From Stomatobaculum sp. F0698 (lineage in GTDB: Bacteria; Bacillota; Clostridia; Lachnospirales; Lachnospiraceae): a stretch of DNA of 64,000 bases. The stretch is from assembly GCF_030644385.1 (NCBI RefSeq), contig NZ_CP130060.1:620001-684000 (forward strand), read 5' to 3'. Shown here piece after piece: positions 52,414 to 61,454 of the stretch. Under the pieces are notes generated by a model. The model searched no databases. It was given only the letters and a program-made list of their open reading frames with translations, and had not been told where the DNA came from. How positions within the stretch are numbered: position 1 is the first letter of the stretch; each line of letters opens with the position of its first letter. A program made the position numbers and the translations under genes.

Positions 52414-54549
52414 TTACGGTTCGCTGACTTCAAACAGGAGATCTCCGTAACTCGGGAGCGGCCAGAGGTCCTTGTCGACCACGGTCTCCAGCGCATCGGC
52501 GCTCTCGCGAAGCACCCGCATGTCCGCGACAATTTGGGTGTGATAGGCCGCGGCACGCGCCGCCGGATCCTGAATCGAAGCGGCGAGGTCGGTATCGCTC
52601 AGCAATTTCTCGCGGCTTCGCTTCATATCGCTGAGAAGCTCACTCGCGCGGAGCAGCAAATCTTCCTGCGTGCTCACATCGGCTGCGGGACAGGCGCTCT
52701 TCACCTGGTTAACGGAACTTGCAAGCCGGGTCACATAGTGAATCGCCGCCGGAATCAGCTGTTTTCCGGAGATATTAATCATGGCGCGCGCTTCGATGTT
52801 AATGCGCTTTGCATAGTTTTCATAGGCGACAATGCTGCGGCTCTTTAACTCGGTCTCGGAATAAATGCCGAAGGCCGAAAAGAGTTCCACGGCCTTCTTG
52901 CTCGTGAAGGCGGGAATTGCGTCGATTGAGGATTTTAAGTTCGGGAGACCGCGTCGCGCAGCTTCCTGTACCCATTCCTCGGAGTAGCCGTTTCCGTTGA
53001 AGACAATGCGCTGATGCGCAGTAAGGAGCTCGCGTATCAGGTCCTGCGCGGCATCTTTGACCGAAGCGGCTGTCTCAAGCCGATCGGCCGCGAGGCGGAA
53101 CTGTTCTGCAAGTATCGTATTCAGGACAATGTTGGCGCTTGCAATGCTGTCGCCGGAGCCGACCATGCGGAACTCAAATTTATTGCCGGTGAAGGCGAAG
53201 GGCGAGGTGCGATTTCGGTCGGTCACATCGGCATAGAGATTCGGGAGCGTGTTTACATGGGTCTCCAGGCTCTTTCCGGAAATCGAGCTGCTCGCGCTGC
53301 CGGTCTCAATGATCTGCGCGACAATGTCCTCGAGCTGGGTGCCGAGAAAACAGGAGATGATGGCGGGCGGCGCCTCGTCTGCGCCGAGGCGGTGGTCATT
53401 GCCGACATTCGCCGCAGAGAGCCGCAGCAAATCCGCGTGGGTGTCCACGGCCGCAAGTACGCAGGCAAGAGTCAGAAGAAAGAGTTGATTCTCGTGCGGG
53501 CGCTTGCCGGGATTCAGGAGATTTAAACCGGTATCGGTCGCGACGGACCAGTTGTTGTGCTTGCCGGAGCCGTTGACGCCGGCAAAGGGCTTCTCGTGCA
53601 GGAGACATTCGAGTCCGTGGCGCCCCGCCTGCTTCTGGAGTATTTCCATGGTCAGCTGATTGTGATCCACGGCGAGATTCGCCTCTTCAAAGATGGGAGC
53701 CAGCTCATGTTGCCCGGGCGCAACCTCGTTGTGTTCGGTCTTTGCGCTGACCCCGAGCTTCCAGAGTTCCAGGTCCACATCGCGCATAAAGGCGGCGATG
53801 CGGCGGCGCAGTACGCCGAAGTAGTGGTCATCGAGCTCCTGCCCCTTTGCGGGCATGCTGCCGAAGAGGGTGCGACCGGTGTAGATTAAGTCCTTGCGCT
53901 TTAAATACTTCTCGCGGTCTATAATGAAATATTCCTGTTCGGCACCGACCGAGGGTTTGACCCAGCGAGCATCGTTCACGCCGAAGAGTTTTAAAATGCG
54001 CATGGCCTCGCGGTTTAAGGCTTCCATGGAGCGGAGCAGAGGCGTCTTCTGATCGAGCGCCTCGCCCGCGTAGGCGCAAAATGCGGTCGGGATACAGAGG
54101 GTCACACAATCTCCTTCTTTTCGGAGAAAGGCGGGGCTGGTGCAGTCCCAAACGGTGTAGCCGCGTGCCTCAAAGGTTGCGCGGAGGCCGCCGGACGGGA
54201 AGGAGGAGGCATCGGTTTCGCTGCGCACCAAATTCTTTCCGGAGAATTCGAGCAGAGCGCGGCCCTCGGAATCTACCCCGGAGAGAAAGCTGTCGTGTTT
54301 CTCGGCGGCGACGCCGGAGAGCGGCTGGAACCAATGCGTGTAGTGGGTCGCCCCGTTTTCGACAGCCCAGGCTTTCATGGCTTGAGCAACCGCATCCGCG
54401 GTGTCGCGTTCCAGTTCATAGCCTTCGGTCATGCTCTTTTTGACGCGCCGATAGACAGCGTTCGGAAGGCGTTCCCGCATCACGCGATCGCTGAATACAT
54501 TTTCACCGAAAAGTTCTGCGATACTGATTGTTTCACGCTTTTCTTCCAT
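52414..54549 (-). CDS. glnN: Glutamine synthetase type III
   Basis: 711 residues, usual for GSIII. Family marks: WFQPLSG near 93, SFPSGGLRATFEARGYT near 130, KPSVGAEQEYFII (metal-binding Glu pair) near 200, KTEHNEVAPGQHE near 275, GSGKHNNWS near 330, and NRTSPFAFTGNKFEFR near 445. It condenses glutamate and ammonia with ATP to give glutamine. The C-terminal helical region is complete. AGGAGGAGC precedes the ATG. Monocistronic, with a candidate promoter upstream and the palindromic terminator downstream. Confidence 0.95.
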   Translation of the reverse strand: MEEKRETISIAELFGENVFSDRVMRERLPNAVYRRVKKSMTEGYELERDTADAVAQAMKAWAVENGATHYTHWFQPLSGVAAEKHDSFLSGVDSEGRALLEFSGKNLVRSETDASSFPSGGLRATFEARGYTVWDCTSPAFLRKEGDCVTLCIPTAFCAYAGEALDQKTPLLRSMEALNREAMRILKLFGVNDARWVKPSVGAEQEYFIIDREKYLKRKDLIYTGRTLFGSMPAKGQELDDHYFGVLRRRIAAFMRDVDLELWKLGVSAKTEHNEVAPGQHELAPIFEEANLAVDHNQLTMEILQKQAGRHGLECLLHEKPFAGVNGSGKHNNWSVATDTGLNLLNPGKRPHENQLFLLTLACVLAAVDTHADLLRLSAANVGNDHRLGADEAPPAIISCFLGTQLEDIVAQIIETGSASSSISGKSLETHVNTLPNLYADVTDRNRTSPFAFTGNKFEFRMVGSGDSIASANIVLNTILAEQFRLAADRLETAASVKDAAQDLIRELLTAHQRIVFNGNGYSEEWVQEAARRGLPNLKSSIDAIPAFTSKKAVELFSAFGIYSETELKSRSIVAYENYAKRINIEARAMINISGKQLIPAAIHYVTRLASSVNQVKSACPAADVSTQEDLLLRASELLSDMKRSREKLLSDTDLAASIQDPAARAAAYHTQIVADMRVLRESADALETVVDKDLWPLPSYGDLLFEVSEP

Positions 54550-54600
54550 GAGCTCCTCCTTTGATTCACAGCTGTTGCTGTCGTCATTCTGTTTGAAAGG

Positions 54601-54629
54601 ACTGTATCACAGCGGAAATGAGCTGTAAA
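54601..54629 (-). promoter_or_regulatory. Candidate glnN promoter
   Basis: Reading the minus strand: TTTACA, 17 bases, TACAGT, about 50 bases before the ATG. Confidence 0.5.
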
Positions 54630-54655
54630 CGGAGGCAGGGGAATTTTGTTGATTG

Positions 54656-54687
54656 TCATACAATTGTACATGCATATTAATGCATGT
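54656..54687. promoter_or_regulatory. Nested palindromes between the S66 gene and glnN
   Basis: TACAATTGTA and ACATGCAT-ATTA-ATGCATGT (54668-54687) lie upstream of the glnN promoter. They could be a regulator site for glnN or the end of the S66 transcript; there is no T run to decide. Confidence 0.4.
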
Positions 54688-54698
54688 TTGTGCGGATT

Positions 54699-55751
54699 TC
54701 AGCGAAACTCGTAGCGGAGCTGTAAGCGGTTCCCGGTCCGTTCTACGGTCGCGACTGCCCCGTTGATAAGCGGAAGGGCGGGCGGCAGGTGGCCGAAGTC
54801 TGCATCCATGATGATGGGGATGCGGTACTGCTTAAGACGATGAAGGACAGCGGCGTACTGGTCAAGACCGAAGAGCGGCTCGTCAAAGTGCAAGGGGCGC
54901 CCGATCAGGAAGCCGCCGACGCGGGAGAACCAGCCGCAGTGCGCGAGCCGCCAGAGGACGCGCTCCATATCGAAGACATTGAGGTCGCAGGACTCAAAGA
55001 ACCAGAGTATGGGCTCATCCGGATAGCGCTCTAAAAATTCTTCCACGCGGTCAAAGGAGGTTCCCGCGAGCCCGCCTAGGATATCGAGGCAGCCGCCAAG
55101 CAAGCGCCCGCGGAGCGTGAGGGGAGCGGCGGTCTCCCGCATTTCGCCCGCGGCGTCCGGCTGAAAGCAGCGCAGCTTGGTTTCGCGGTCTAAGTGATAG
55201 GGGAGCAGCGGGTGTTCTTCATCGCGGAGGGCGGTGTACTGCCAGCGGTCATAGTTTTCAAATTCCGAGCGCTTGCCGCAGAGTAAATCGAAGGCATCGA
55301 AAAGCGCCGGGTGCCAGGGCTCCATGCCGAAGGCGGGCGCGTTCGGGGCGTAGATCGCTGCCGTGTCGCAGAGGGTCGGCAAGAGGAAGTTCAGATTCGT
55401 ATTGTCCGAGTAGCCCATGAACCACTTTGGGGGAGCGGTCGCGATGGCGGGAAAATCGACCGCATCCAGAATGGTGCACATGAGCTCACCGCCGCCGAGG
55501 GAAATCAGAATGTCCGTATCGTTCCGCGTAAAAAAGTCATTGACCTCCGAAGCGCAGGCTTCCGGCGTATTGCTGATGCCGACGCCCTCTTGCACAAAGG
55601 CATTCGGGCCGGTCACGCAGCGGTAGCCCATGGCTTCGAATTTAGCGCGGGCATTCAGAAAGGCGGAGCGGTAGGGTTCCGTGGCAGCGCCGAAGGAAGG
55701 GGCAATAAAGCCGATGCTTCCGTTTTCGGGTAAAAAATGGGGGTAACGCAT
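54699..55751 (-). CDS. S66-family serine peptidase (LD-carboxypeptidase/MccF-like)
   Basis: 350 residues from ATG 55751, preceded by AGGAGG with 4 bases between; a longer frame exists but lacks a ribosome site. N-terminal IGFIAPSFGA, then RNDTDILISLGGGELM, nucleophile Ser in GYSDNTNL near residue 117, and later Glu (FESCDL) and His (GHLPPALPL). S66 enzymes are murein LD-carboxypeptidases or, in the MccF group, detoxify peptidyl-nucleotide antibiotics. The length and the GYSDNTNL form fit the MccF-like branch. Monocistronic. Confidence 0.85.
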   Translation of the reverse strand: MRYPHFLPENGSIGFIAPSFGAATEPYRSAFLNARAKFEAMGYRCVTGPNAFVQEGVGISNTPEACASEVNDFFTRNDTDILISLGGGELMCTILDAVDFPAIATAPPKWFMGYSDNTNLNFLLPTLCDTAAIYAPNAPAFGMEPWHPALFDAFDLLCGKRSEFENYDRWQYTALRDEEHPLLPYHLDRETKLRCFQPDAAGEMRETAAPLTLRGRLLGGCLDILGGLAGTSFDRVEEFLERYPDEPILWFFESCDLNVFDMERVLWRLAHCGWFSRVGGFLIGRPLHFDEPLFGLDQYAAVLHRLKQYRIPIIMDADFGHLPPALPLINGAVATVERTGNRLQLRYEFR

Positions 55752-55915
55752 GGGGCCTCCTAAAAGCAAAGTGAATTTCGGGAATCAATCGTTATCGTTT
55801 AAACTCTATTATGCCATCGAAGGCGCTTTCTTAACAGGGAATTGCGGGGTAAAATAGGATGAGAAGAAAGCATGAGAAGGAAGAATGAGAGCAGTATAAA
55901 ACGGGAGGAATGACT

Positions 55916-56425
55916 GTGAGCTGGAGCGGCATGCGGAGCAAACTGGAAAACGAATATTTGGCGGCGTCTCTCCGCGGGCATATTCAATATTATGCGACGA
56001 GTTACAGTAAGAGTCCCGATCACGAGGGACGCGCGGCGATACGTTTTGACGGTAAGGAGATCATTGCGGGCTGCTATTACAACAACTGGCTGAAAGCCGA
56101 GCTCTTTCCGCGGGATGCGCGCTACGAGAGGCGGATGAAAGAGGAGATGGCTTTTACGGACGACACCGCGGTGCAGCTCGGGGTCTTTGATCAGCGGAGC
56201 TTTTACGAGGCGTTTTCAATCTTTGACAATCAGAGCATAGAAGAGAGCCTATCAAGCGAAAATATGCTGGTCCGCATTTTCGCGATTCTGGACCGCAGGG
56301 TAGGAAAACGGAGACTTGAAAAAATAAGGCGGGGAATCGAAGGGGAAGAAAAAACGTTTCGCGAATTTTTTGCGATACGGGCAGCTGCGGAGGGACTGCG
56401 CGCGGAGAGGGGAGGGGAGGAATGA
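55916..56425 (+). CDS. SF0329-family hypothetical protein
   Basis: 169 residues. The start MSWSGMRSKLENEYLAASL with RIQYYATSYSK-like strand matches proteins annotated as SF0329 family (unknown function). I prefer GTG 55916, since GGGAGG ends seven bases before it, while ATG 55910 is only one base from the same site. No signal peptide or membrane segment. The C-terminal half is helical and charged. Its stop overlaps the next start (ATGA). Confidence 0.65.
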   Translation: MSWSGMRSKLENEYLAASLRGHIQYYATSYSKSPDHEGRAAIRFDGKEIIAGCYYNNWLKAELFPRDARYERRMKEEMAFTDDTAVQLGVFDQRSFYEAFSIFDNQSIEESLSSENMLVRIFAILDRRVGKRRLEKIRRGIEGEEKTFREFFAIRAAAEGLRAERGGEE

Positions 56426-57696
56426 AGAGAGAGATGAAACGGGTCGCGGGACTTCCGCTGCCGCTTTACCTAGCCTTGCTCGGGCTGCTCTTTCTCGCGC
56501 TGTGGCGCGGTGTGATTCCGGCGGGTATGCCGGGCGGCCTGTTTTTACTCTTGGTGCTCGGTGAGGGCTTAAACGAACTCGGAAAGAACGTGCCGATTGT
56601 GAGGACTTATTTCGGCGGCTCCGTGGTCTGCGTGCTCGGCGGTGCGGCGCTTTCTGCGCTCGGGCTCTTTCCCGCGGGCAGTATGGGCTTACTCGATCGC
56701 TTTGTTCAGCAAGAGGGCTTCTTGATTTTTTACATTGCGGCGCTGATTACGGGCAGTCTCTTTCAAATCGACCGGCGGCTTTTGTTTCGCGCCTCGCTCC
56801 GCATTCTGCCGACCGCGTTTGCGGGCGTCGCGGCGGGCACGGCGGTGGTTGTGCTGCTCGGGCTTTTGCAGGGCTTCTGCCCCGCTGAGAGCCTGCTCTA
56901 TATCGCGATTCCCATGACTTCCGGCGGCATGACCGCGGGCGCGGTGCCGCTCTCCGGGATTTATGCCGAGGCGACCGGAATTCCGGCGGGCGAGATTTTA
57001 ACGCGAATTGCGCCGGCTACGGTGCTCGGGAATATTGTGTCCATCCTCTTCGGGGCGCTCTCGGTGCAGCTGTCTCGAAGTTTTCCGAAAATCAGCGGCG
57101 GCGGGCAGCTGCTTCGCGGCGAGACGGCCGAAAAAAGCTTGGAAACACCGCGCATCGACTTTTCCAAGCTGCTCGCGGGGCTTCTGCTTTCGCTCGCCTT
57201 CTACATGGGCGGAGCGCTGTTGCACGGCTTTGTCCCGGCTCTCCCCGCCTATGCCGGCATGATACTCTGCATTATGGCGGCAAAGGGCTTTTCTGTCCTG
57301 CCGACGGAGATGGAAGAGGCAGCAGCGGTCTGGGGGCAGTTTGTGATACGCGCCTTTACGGCGGCAGCCCTCACGGGAATCGGCATTGTGCTTCTCAATT
57401 TAAACCGACTCGCGGCTGTGCTGACGCTTCCGTATCTCCTGACCGTTGTGCTCGGCGTACTCGCAATTACTCTGACCGCGGGCTTTGTGGGCAGCAGGCT
57501 TATGGGCTTTTATCCGCTCGAGGCTTCGATTGCGGCGGGCATGTGTACGACCAATATGGGAGGCTCCGGCAACGTGGCCGTGCTCTCGGCGGCGGACCGC
57601 ATGGCGCTCCTGCCCTTTGCGCAAATTGTGACCCGGAGCATAGGTGCGCTTATGCTGACGCTCGGCGGCATTTTGGTGGGACTGCTTACGGGCTGA
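56422..57696 (+). CDS. 2-hydroxycarboxylate transporter family protein (CitS/MaeN-like)
   Basis: 424 residues, about eleven hydrophobic segments. The family motif (T)SGGMTAGAVPLS near residue 162 and the second repeat GMCTTNMGGSGN near 372 are the paired reentrant-loop GGxG motifs of the 2HCT family. Known members import citrate or malate with Na+ or exchange them for lactate. Coupled by 4-base overlap to the SF0329-like gene, probably by position only. Confidence 0.88.
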   Translation: MKREMKRVAGLPLPLYLALLGLLFLALWRGVIPAGMPGGLFLLLVLGEGLNELGKNVPIVRTYFGGSVVCVLGGAALSALGLFPAGSMGLLDRFVQQEGFLIFYIAALITGSLFQIDRRLLFRASLRILPTAFAGVAAGTAVVVLLGLLQGFCPAESLLYIAIPMTSGGMTAGAVPLSGIYAEATGIPAGEILTRIAPATVLGNIVSILFGALSVQLSRSFPKISGGGQLLRGETAEKSLETPRIDFSKLLAGLLLSLAFYMGGALLHGFVPALPAYAGMILCIMAAKGFSVLPTEMEEAAAVWGQFVIRAFTAAALTGIGIVLLNLNRLAAVLTLPYLLTVVLGVLAITLTAGFVGSRLMGFYPLEASIAAGMCTTNMGGSGNVAVLSAADRMALLPFAQIVTRSIGALMLTLGGILVGLLTG

Positions 57697-57783
57697 CGGT
57701 GCATTGCTTGCAAAAACTATATCAGCGTGCTATAACTGACATCAGTCGCAAAAAAATACGGTTATGAAAGAGAGGTTTATATT

Positions 57784-58050
57784 TTGAGCATTAAGCAGAA
57801 AATTAATACGGCAATCGGCAGTGTAGGAGCGTTTCTCGGTGTGTTTGTTTTCGTCGCCTATATTCCGCAAATCCTTGCGAATTTGCACGGCGTCAAGGGA
57901 CAGCCGTATCAGCCGCTCTTTGCGGCGGTTTCATGCTTAATCTGGGTGCTCTACGGGTTTACCAAAGAGCCGAAGCGAGATGTGATTTTGATGATTCCGA
58001 ATTCGGTCGGTGTTGTTTTGGGTCTGGCAACTTTCCTGACCTCGCTCTGA
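57784..58050 (+). CDS. SemiSWEET-type sugar transporter
   Basis: 88 residues with three membrane helices and the PQ motif YIPQILANLHG in helix 1, as in bacterial SemiSWEETs that dimerise to move sugars. TTG start; GAGAGG lies ten bases upstream. The SLIWVLYGF and IPNSVGVVLG pieces match helix 2 and 3 of the family. Confidence 0.85.
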   Translation: MSIKQKINTAIGSVGAFLGVFVFVAYIPQILANLHGVKGQPYQPLFAAVSCLIWVLYGFTKEPKRDVILMIPNSVGVVLGLATFLTSL

Positions 58051-58066
58051 TGATTGGCGGGCTGGA

Positions 58067-58096
58067 TTGTCGCAAAAGTGAAGATATGCTATGATA
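58067..58096 (+). promoter_or_regulatory. Promoter candidate before the peptidase-like gene
   Basis: TTGTCG (58067-58072), 18-base spacer, TATGAT (58091-58096). Confidence 0.55.
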
Positions 58097-58115
58097 AAAG
58101 ATAGCGCTAATCATA

Positions 58116-58148
58116 ACGCGGAGTTCTCGTTCGGAGGACTCCGCGTTT
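58116..58148 (+). promoter_or_regulatory. Leader hairpin before the peptidase-like gene
   Basis: AACGCGGAGT pairs with ACTCCGCGTT, 13-base loop, between promoter and ribosome site. No long T run, so it may act as an mRNA stabiliser or weak attenuator. Confidence 0.5.
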
Positions 58149-58175
58149 GCAACATGAGAGAGGGGGGAGAAGGTC

Positions 58176-58841
58176 ATGGAAATCGATCCGCGGGCACTGA
58201 CGGAAGACGGTTATTTAAAGGATCAGGATTATCTCAAAAATTTTCCCTACGGTCGCTATCCGACTTCGTTTAACGGTTGCGGCTGGGTAGCGATTTACAA
58301 TGTCGAGCATGCGATCGGACAGAGCATTGCGGCGGAGGCGGTCTACGAGGTGATGCGTAAGATGCTCCCCTATGACGGGACCCAGGGGACGCCGTTCCCG
58401 ACCATGGTGCGCTACTATGCGGAGCGGAATATTCCCGTGGCGCGCATTTACGGGAGTGGAGAAACTTTGATTCGGGTGGTGAAAGAGCACAGCGCACCGC
58501 GGGGGATACTCCGCTATATGGAGGGCAGAGAGCCGCACTACATTGCCTTTGTACTGGTCGATGCCGAAGCGCCCGCCCGCTATCGCTTTTTTAACGCGGC
58601 GGACGGCAAAGAAGATTTTGTCGAGACCATGGAATATTTTCGGTCGGAACACATACGCGGGCGGCGTATCGTGAGATTGCTGCTGCCGGGGGAGGAGAGA
58701 AACGATGCACGAGCGCGTGGCAAAAACCATATTGTCGACGCAAAATGGTCTGAACATTTACCGAGGCGGCGTGTGCAGTATCCTGTCCTGCGATGCAAAG
58801 CTTGCATCGAGCCGCTTTCGGGAGTCGGACGGGGAGCTTGA
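58176..58841 (+). CDS. Hypothetical protein with possible papain-like cysteine-protease core
   Basis: 221 residues. NGCGWVAIYNVEH near residue 34 (Cys in a helix start), PHYIAFVLVD with His near 115-120, and FFNAADG a little later give the Cys...His...Asn/Asp order of papain-like and C39-like peptidases; the family is not recognised. No signal peptide. The last 46 residues lie in the 137-base overlap with the next gene and look unlike conserved protein (Arg-rich), so the functional protein may end near residue 175 and the stop may have been lost or moved by a frameshift. Confidence 0.55.
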   Translation: MEIDPRALTEDGYLKDQDYLKNFPYGRYPTSFNGCGWVAIYNVEHAIGQSIAAEAVYEVMRKMLPYDGTQGTPFPTMVRYYAERNIPVARIYGSGETLIRVVKEHSAPRGILRYMEGREPHYIAFVLVDAEAPARYRFFNAADGKEDFVETMEYFRSEHIRGRRIVRLLLPGEERNDARARGKNHIVDAKWSEHLPRRRVQYPVLRCKACIEPLSGVGRGA

Positions 58842-59604
58842 GGCAAAAATCAATGCCCCCGATCTCCTTGAGGTGACGCTTCGGCGAAAACAGAGCCGCT
58901 GTATGATTATGGTGGGTTCCGCGAGCGAGCCCTACCCGAAAGAAGAAGAGGAATTGCTCCTTATGCGCCGTTCCCTCGAAGTGATAGACCGCTTCGAGTT
59001 CGGCGTCTCACTTAGAACCAAGTCGATACGCTTGCTTCGAGATCTGGATGTGCTTAAGAGCATCCAGAGAAAAACGCGCTGCGTGGTCGAGGTCATGCTG
59101 ACCACGGCGGATGAGGCTCTTTCCGCACGGCTTGAACCCGCGGAGAGCACGGTCGCAGAGCGGCGGCAGCTGCTGAAGGCGCTCCGTGATGCCGGGATTC
59201 CGACTGTCGTTACACTGGGACCGGTGTTGCCGTATTTGACGGACAGCCTTGAAAACCTGCAGGCGCTACTCGCGGATTGTGTGGACGCTAAGGTCTACGG
59301 CGTCCTTCTGAACGGCTTTGGGGTAACACTCCGCGCCGGTGCTTCGGCCTACTTTTTCTCCTGTCTCCGGGAACTGTCGCCGGAGCTGCCGGAAGCTTAC
59401 GAAGCGCTCTTGCCGCCCGGGAAAGCAGGCAAGAACGCAAGTTTTCTCTCGCCGAATGCAGAGGCGCTCGCGGAATTTTTCGAGACGAGTACGGCGGCCT
59501 GCGGTCTCGTGACGGATCCGGAGGATTTGTTTGCGTTCCGCCATGCGTTTCAAGACAGACGCGGCGGGCAACAGCTCTCACTCTTCGATTTTTACGATCT
59601 CTGA
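58705..59604 (+). CDS. Spore-photoproduct-lyase-like radical SAM relative lacking the cluster motif
   Basis: 299 residues. The start KTILSTQNGLNIYRG, then LLEVTLRRKQSRCMIMVGSASEPY, FGVSLRTKSIRLLRDLDVLKSI, ALRDAGIPTVVTLGPVLPY and AKVYGVLLNGFGVTLR follow the SplB-like family of radical SAM proteins step by step. Family members have RGCxHxCxYCD right after NIY; here it reads RGGVCSILSCD, so the first two of three cluster cysteines are absent and only the last position is kept. The frame is open, so this is not a frameshift artefact. The protein probably cannot hold a 4Fe-4S cluster in the usual way. Confidence 0.78.
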   Translation: MHERVAKTILSTQNGLNIYRGGVCSILSCDAKLASSRFRESDGELEAKINAPDLLEVTLRRKQSRCMIMVGSASEPYPKEEEELLLMRRSLEVIDRFEFGVSLRTKSIRLLRDLDVLKSIQRKTRCVVEVMLTTADEALSARLEPAESTVAERRQLLKALRDAGIPTVVTLGPVLPYLTDSLENLQALLADCVDAKVYGVLLNGFGVTLRAGASAYFFSCLRELSPELPEAYEALLPPGKAGKNASFLSPNAEALAEFFETSTAACGLVTDPEDLFAFRHAFQDRRGGQQLSLFDFYDL

Positions 59605-59610
59605 GGCGGT

Positions 59611-60384
59611 TTAAATTTCCCAGCCGCCCGAGAGGGTCAGAATGTTGCCGGTGAGATATGCGGGGGCTGCGGCAATTTGGCAGACAAGCGCGGCGACTTC
59701 TTCCGGAAGCCCCATGCGTCCCGCCGGAATTTCTTCTTCGAGCACGGCGCGCTCCTCTTCCGTAAGCCAGGCGTTCATGTCGGTATCGATTGCGCCGGGG
59801 GCTATCGCATTGACCTGGATGTTGGAGGGGGCCAGCTCCTTGGCGAGCGCCTTCGTGAAGGCATTGACGCCGCCCTTGGCCGCCGAATAGGCGACCTCAC
59901 AGGAGGCACCGCGGCTGCCCCAGACCGAAGAGATGAAGATTAGTTTGCCGCCGCCGGCGTGCAGCATACGCGGAATGGCAAGCCGCGACAGATAGAAGCA
60001 GGAACTTAAATCGGTGCGCAGCATGGCATCCCAGTCGTCGGGCGTCATATCCTGAAGCAGGCCGAGCTTTGAGATGCCGGCGTTTGCGACGAGGAGTTTT
60101 AGACGGCCGAGGAGGTCGTCCGGAGCCGCAAAGATGTCCTCGCAGGCTTTGCTGCAGCTGATGTCCGCGCAGCGGAGCTCGACAACGGCACCGAGGCTGC
60201 GGCAGCGCTCTGCGGTGTCCTTCAGTTTTTCCGCTTCCTTTCTGGCAATCAGAAATAAGTCATAGCCCGCTTCCGCGAGGGCAACGGCGATTGCACGGCC
60301 TATGCCGCGGGAAGCGCCGGTCACCAGAGCAAGCGGGCGGGTTTTTCTTGTTGCTTCTTCAATCGGGGAATACGGTTCCGTCAT
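59611..60384 (-). CDS. Short-chain dehydrogenase/reductase, FabG-like
   Basis: 257 residues. NAD(P)-binding TGASRGIG near 22, NAG (ANAGISK) near 100, catalytic Ser in FISSVWG and Tyr-x-x-x-Lys in YSAAKGG, C-terminal TGNILTLSGGWEI. Typical of beta-ketoacyl-ACP reductases and other 3-oxo reductases; no other fatty-acid genes are near, so the substrate is open. AGGAG lies eight bases before the ATG. Convergent with the radical-SAM-like gene (6-base gap). Confidence 0.88.
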   Translation of the reverse strand: MTEPYSPIEEATRKTRPLALVTGASRGIGRAIAVALAEAGYDLFLIARKEAEKLKDTAERCRSLGAVVELRCADISCSKACEDIFAAPDDLLGRLKLLVANAGISKLGLLQDMTPDDWDAMLRTDLSSCFYLSRLAIPRMLHAGGGKLIFISSVWGSRGASCEVAYSAAKGGVNAFTKALAKELAPSNIQVNAIAPGAIDTDMNAWLTEEERAVLEEEIPAGRMGLPEEVAALVCQIAAAPAYLTGNILTLSGGWEI

Positions 60385-60458
60385 GGGGTGAACTCCTGTC
60401 TTGGGGGGTGAACTCTTTTTTGTTTGGTTTCGTTACCAGTGTAGCACGTCGCGGGGAC

Positions 60459-60512
60459 TTGCGCCAATTCCTAGCACTGTGCTAGACTATAAGCGCGCAA
60501 ACGGGCGCGCTT
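60459..60512 (+). promoter_or_regulatory. trxB upstream region: possible promoter, palindrome and hairpin
   Basis: TTGCGC (60459) and TAGACT (60483) are 18 bases apart. Between them lies the palindrome CTAGCACTGTGCTAG (60471-60485). A second hairpin, AAGCGCGC with GCGCGCTT (60491-60512), lies just downstream. An operator inside the spacer would fit redox control of trxB, but no regulator is identified. Confidence 0.45.
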
Positions 60513-60533
60513 TTCTTAAGAAAGTGAGGCAGT

Positions 60534-61454
60534 ATGAGTCGTATTTATGACATGATTATTATAGGTTCGGGACCGGCCGGTCTTGCCGCGGCGGTTTACG
60601 GCCAGAGAGCCAAGTTGGATTTAATTGTCATCGAAAAGCAGATGATCAGCGGCGGTCAGATTCTCAATACGACCGAGGTCGATAACTATCCCGGGCTCCC
60701 GGGCATCGGCGGTTTTGAGCTCGGGCAAAAGTTCCGCGAGCATGCGGAGAAGCTCGGCGCACCCTTTGTGACGGATGAAGTATCGGAGGTCCGCATCAAC
60801 GAGGACGGCACCAAGACCGTGGTCGGCAGCGAAGAGAGCTATACCGCAAAGACCCTTGTGATTGCAAGCGGCGCGGAGCACTCCCTGCTCGGCGTTCCGG
60901 GCGAGAAAGAGCTGACCGGCAGCGGCGTCTCCTACTGCGCAACCTGCGATGGCAATTTTTACCGGAATAAGGTGACGGCCGTGGTCGGCGGCGGCGATGT
61001 GGCGCTCGGCGATGCGCTTTATCTTGCGAGACTCTGTCAGAAAGTATACCTGATTCACCGTCGGGACAGCTTTCGCGGTGCGAAAATTCTGGAAGATAAG
61101 GTCAGAGCAACAGAGAACATCGAGTTGGTGCTCGATTCGACGGTCGAAGAAATACGCGGTGAGGGGCAGTTAAAGTCCATCCTCGTGAAGAACAAAAAGA
61201 GCGGCGCGGAGAGTGAACTCGCAATCGACGGTCTCTTTATCGCGGTCGGCATCGTCCCCGAATCGAAAAATTTCCCCTTCCTTGCGACGGATGAGAGGGG
61301 CTATGTGCTCGGCGACGAGAGCTGCGAGACCAATGTGCCCGGCGTCTATGCGGCGGGCGATGTGCGGAAGAAGCAGCTGCGCCAGGTCATCACCGCGGTG
61401 GCGGACGGCGCGAATGCCGTGGAGAGCGCGGTGCGCTATCTGACCGAACAATGA
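60534..61454 (+). CDS. trxB: Thioredoxin-disulfide reductase
   Basis: 306 residues. FAD motif GSGPAGLAAA near 11, redox-active CATC at 136-139, NADP motif GGGDVALGDA near 151 followed by HRRDSFRG, and C-terminal YAAGDVRKKQLRQVITAVADGA. It reduces thioredoxin with NADPH. GAAAGTGAGG lies upstream. Stop overlaps the barnase gene start by 4 bases. Confidence 0.95.
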   Translation: MSRIYDMIIIGSGPAGLAAAVYGQRAKLDLIVIEKQMISGGQILNTTEVDNYPGLPGIGGFELGQKFREHAEKLGAPFVTDEVSEVRINEDGTKTVVGSEESYTAKTLVIASGAEHSLLGVPGEKELTGSGVSYCATCDGNFYRNKVTAVVGGGDVALGDALYLARLCQKVYLIHRRDSFRGAKILEDKVRATENIELVLDSTVEEIRGEGQLKSILVKNKKSGAESELAIDGLFIAVGIVPESKNFPFLATDERGYVLGDESCETNVPGVYAAGDVRKKQLRQVITAVADGANAVESAVRYLTEQ

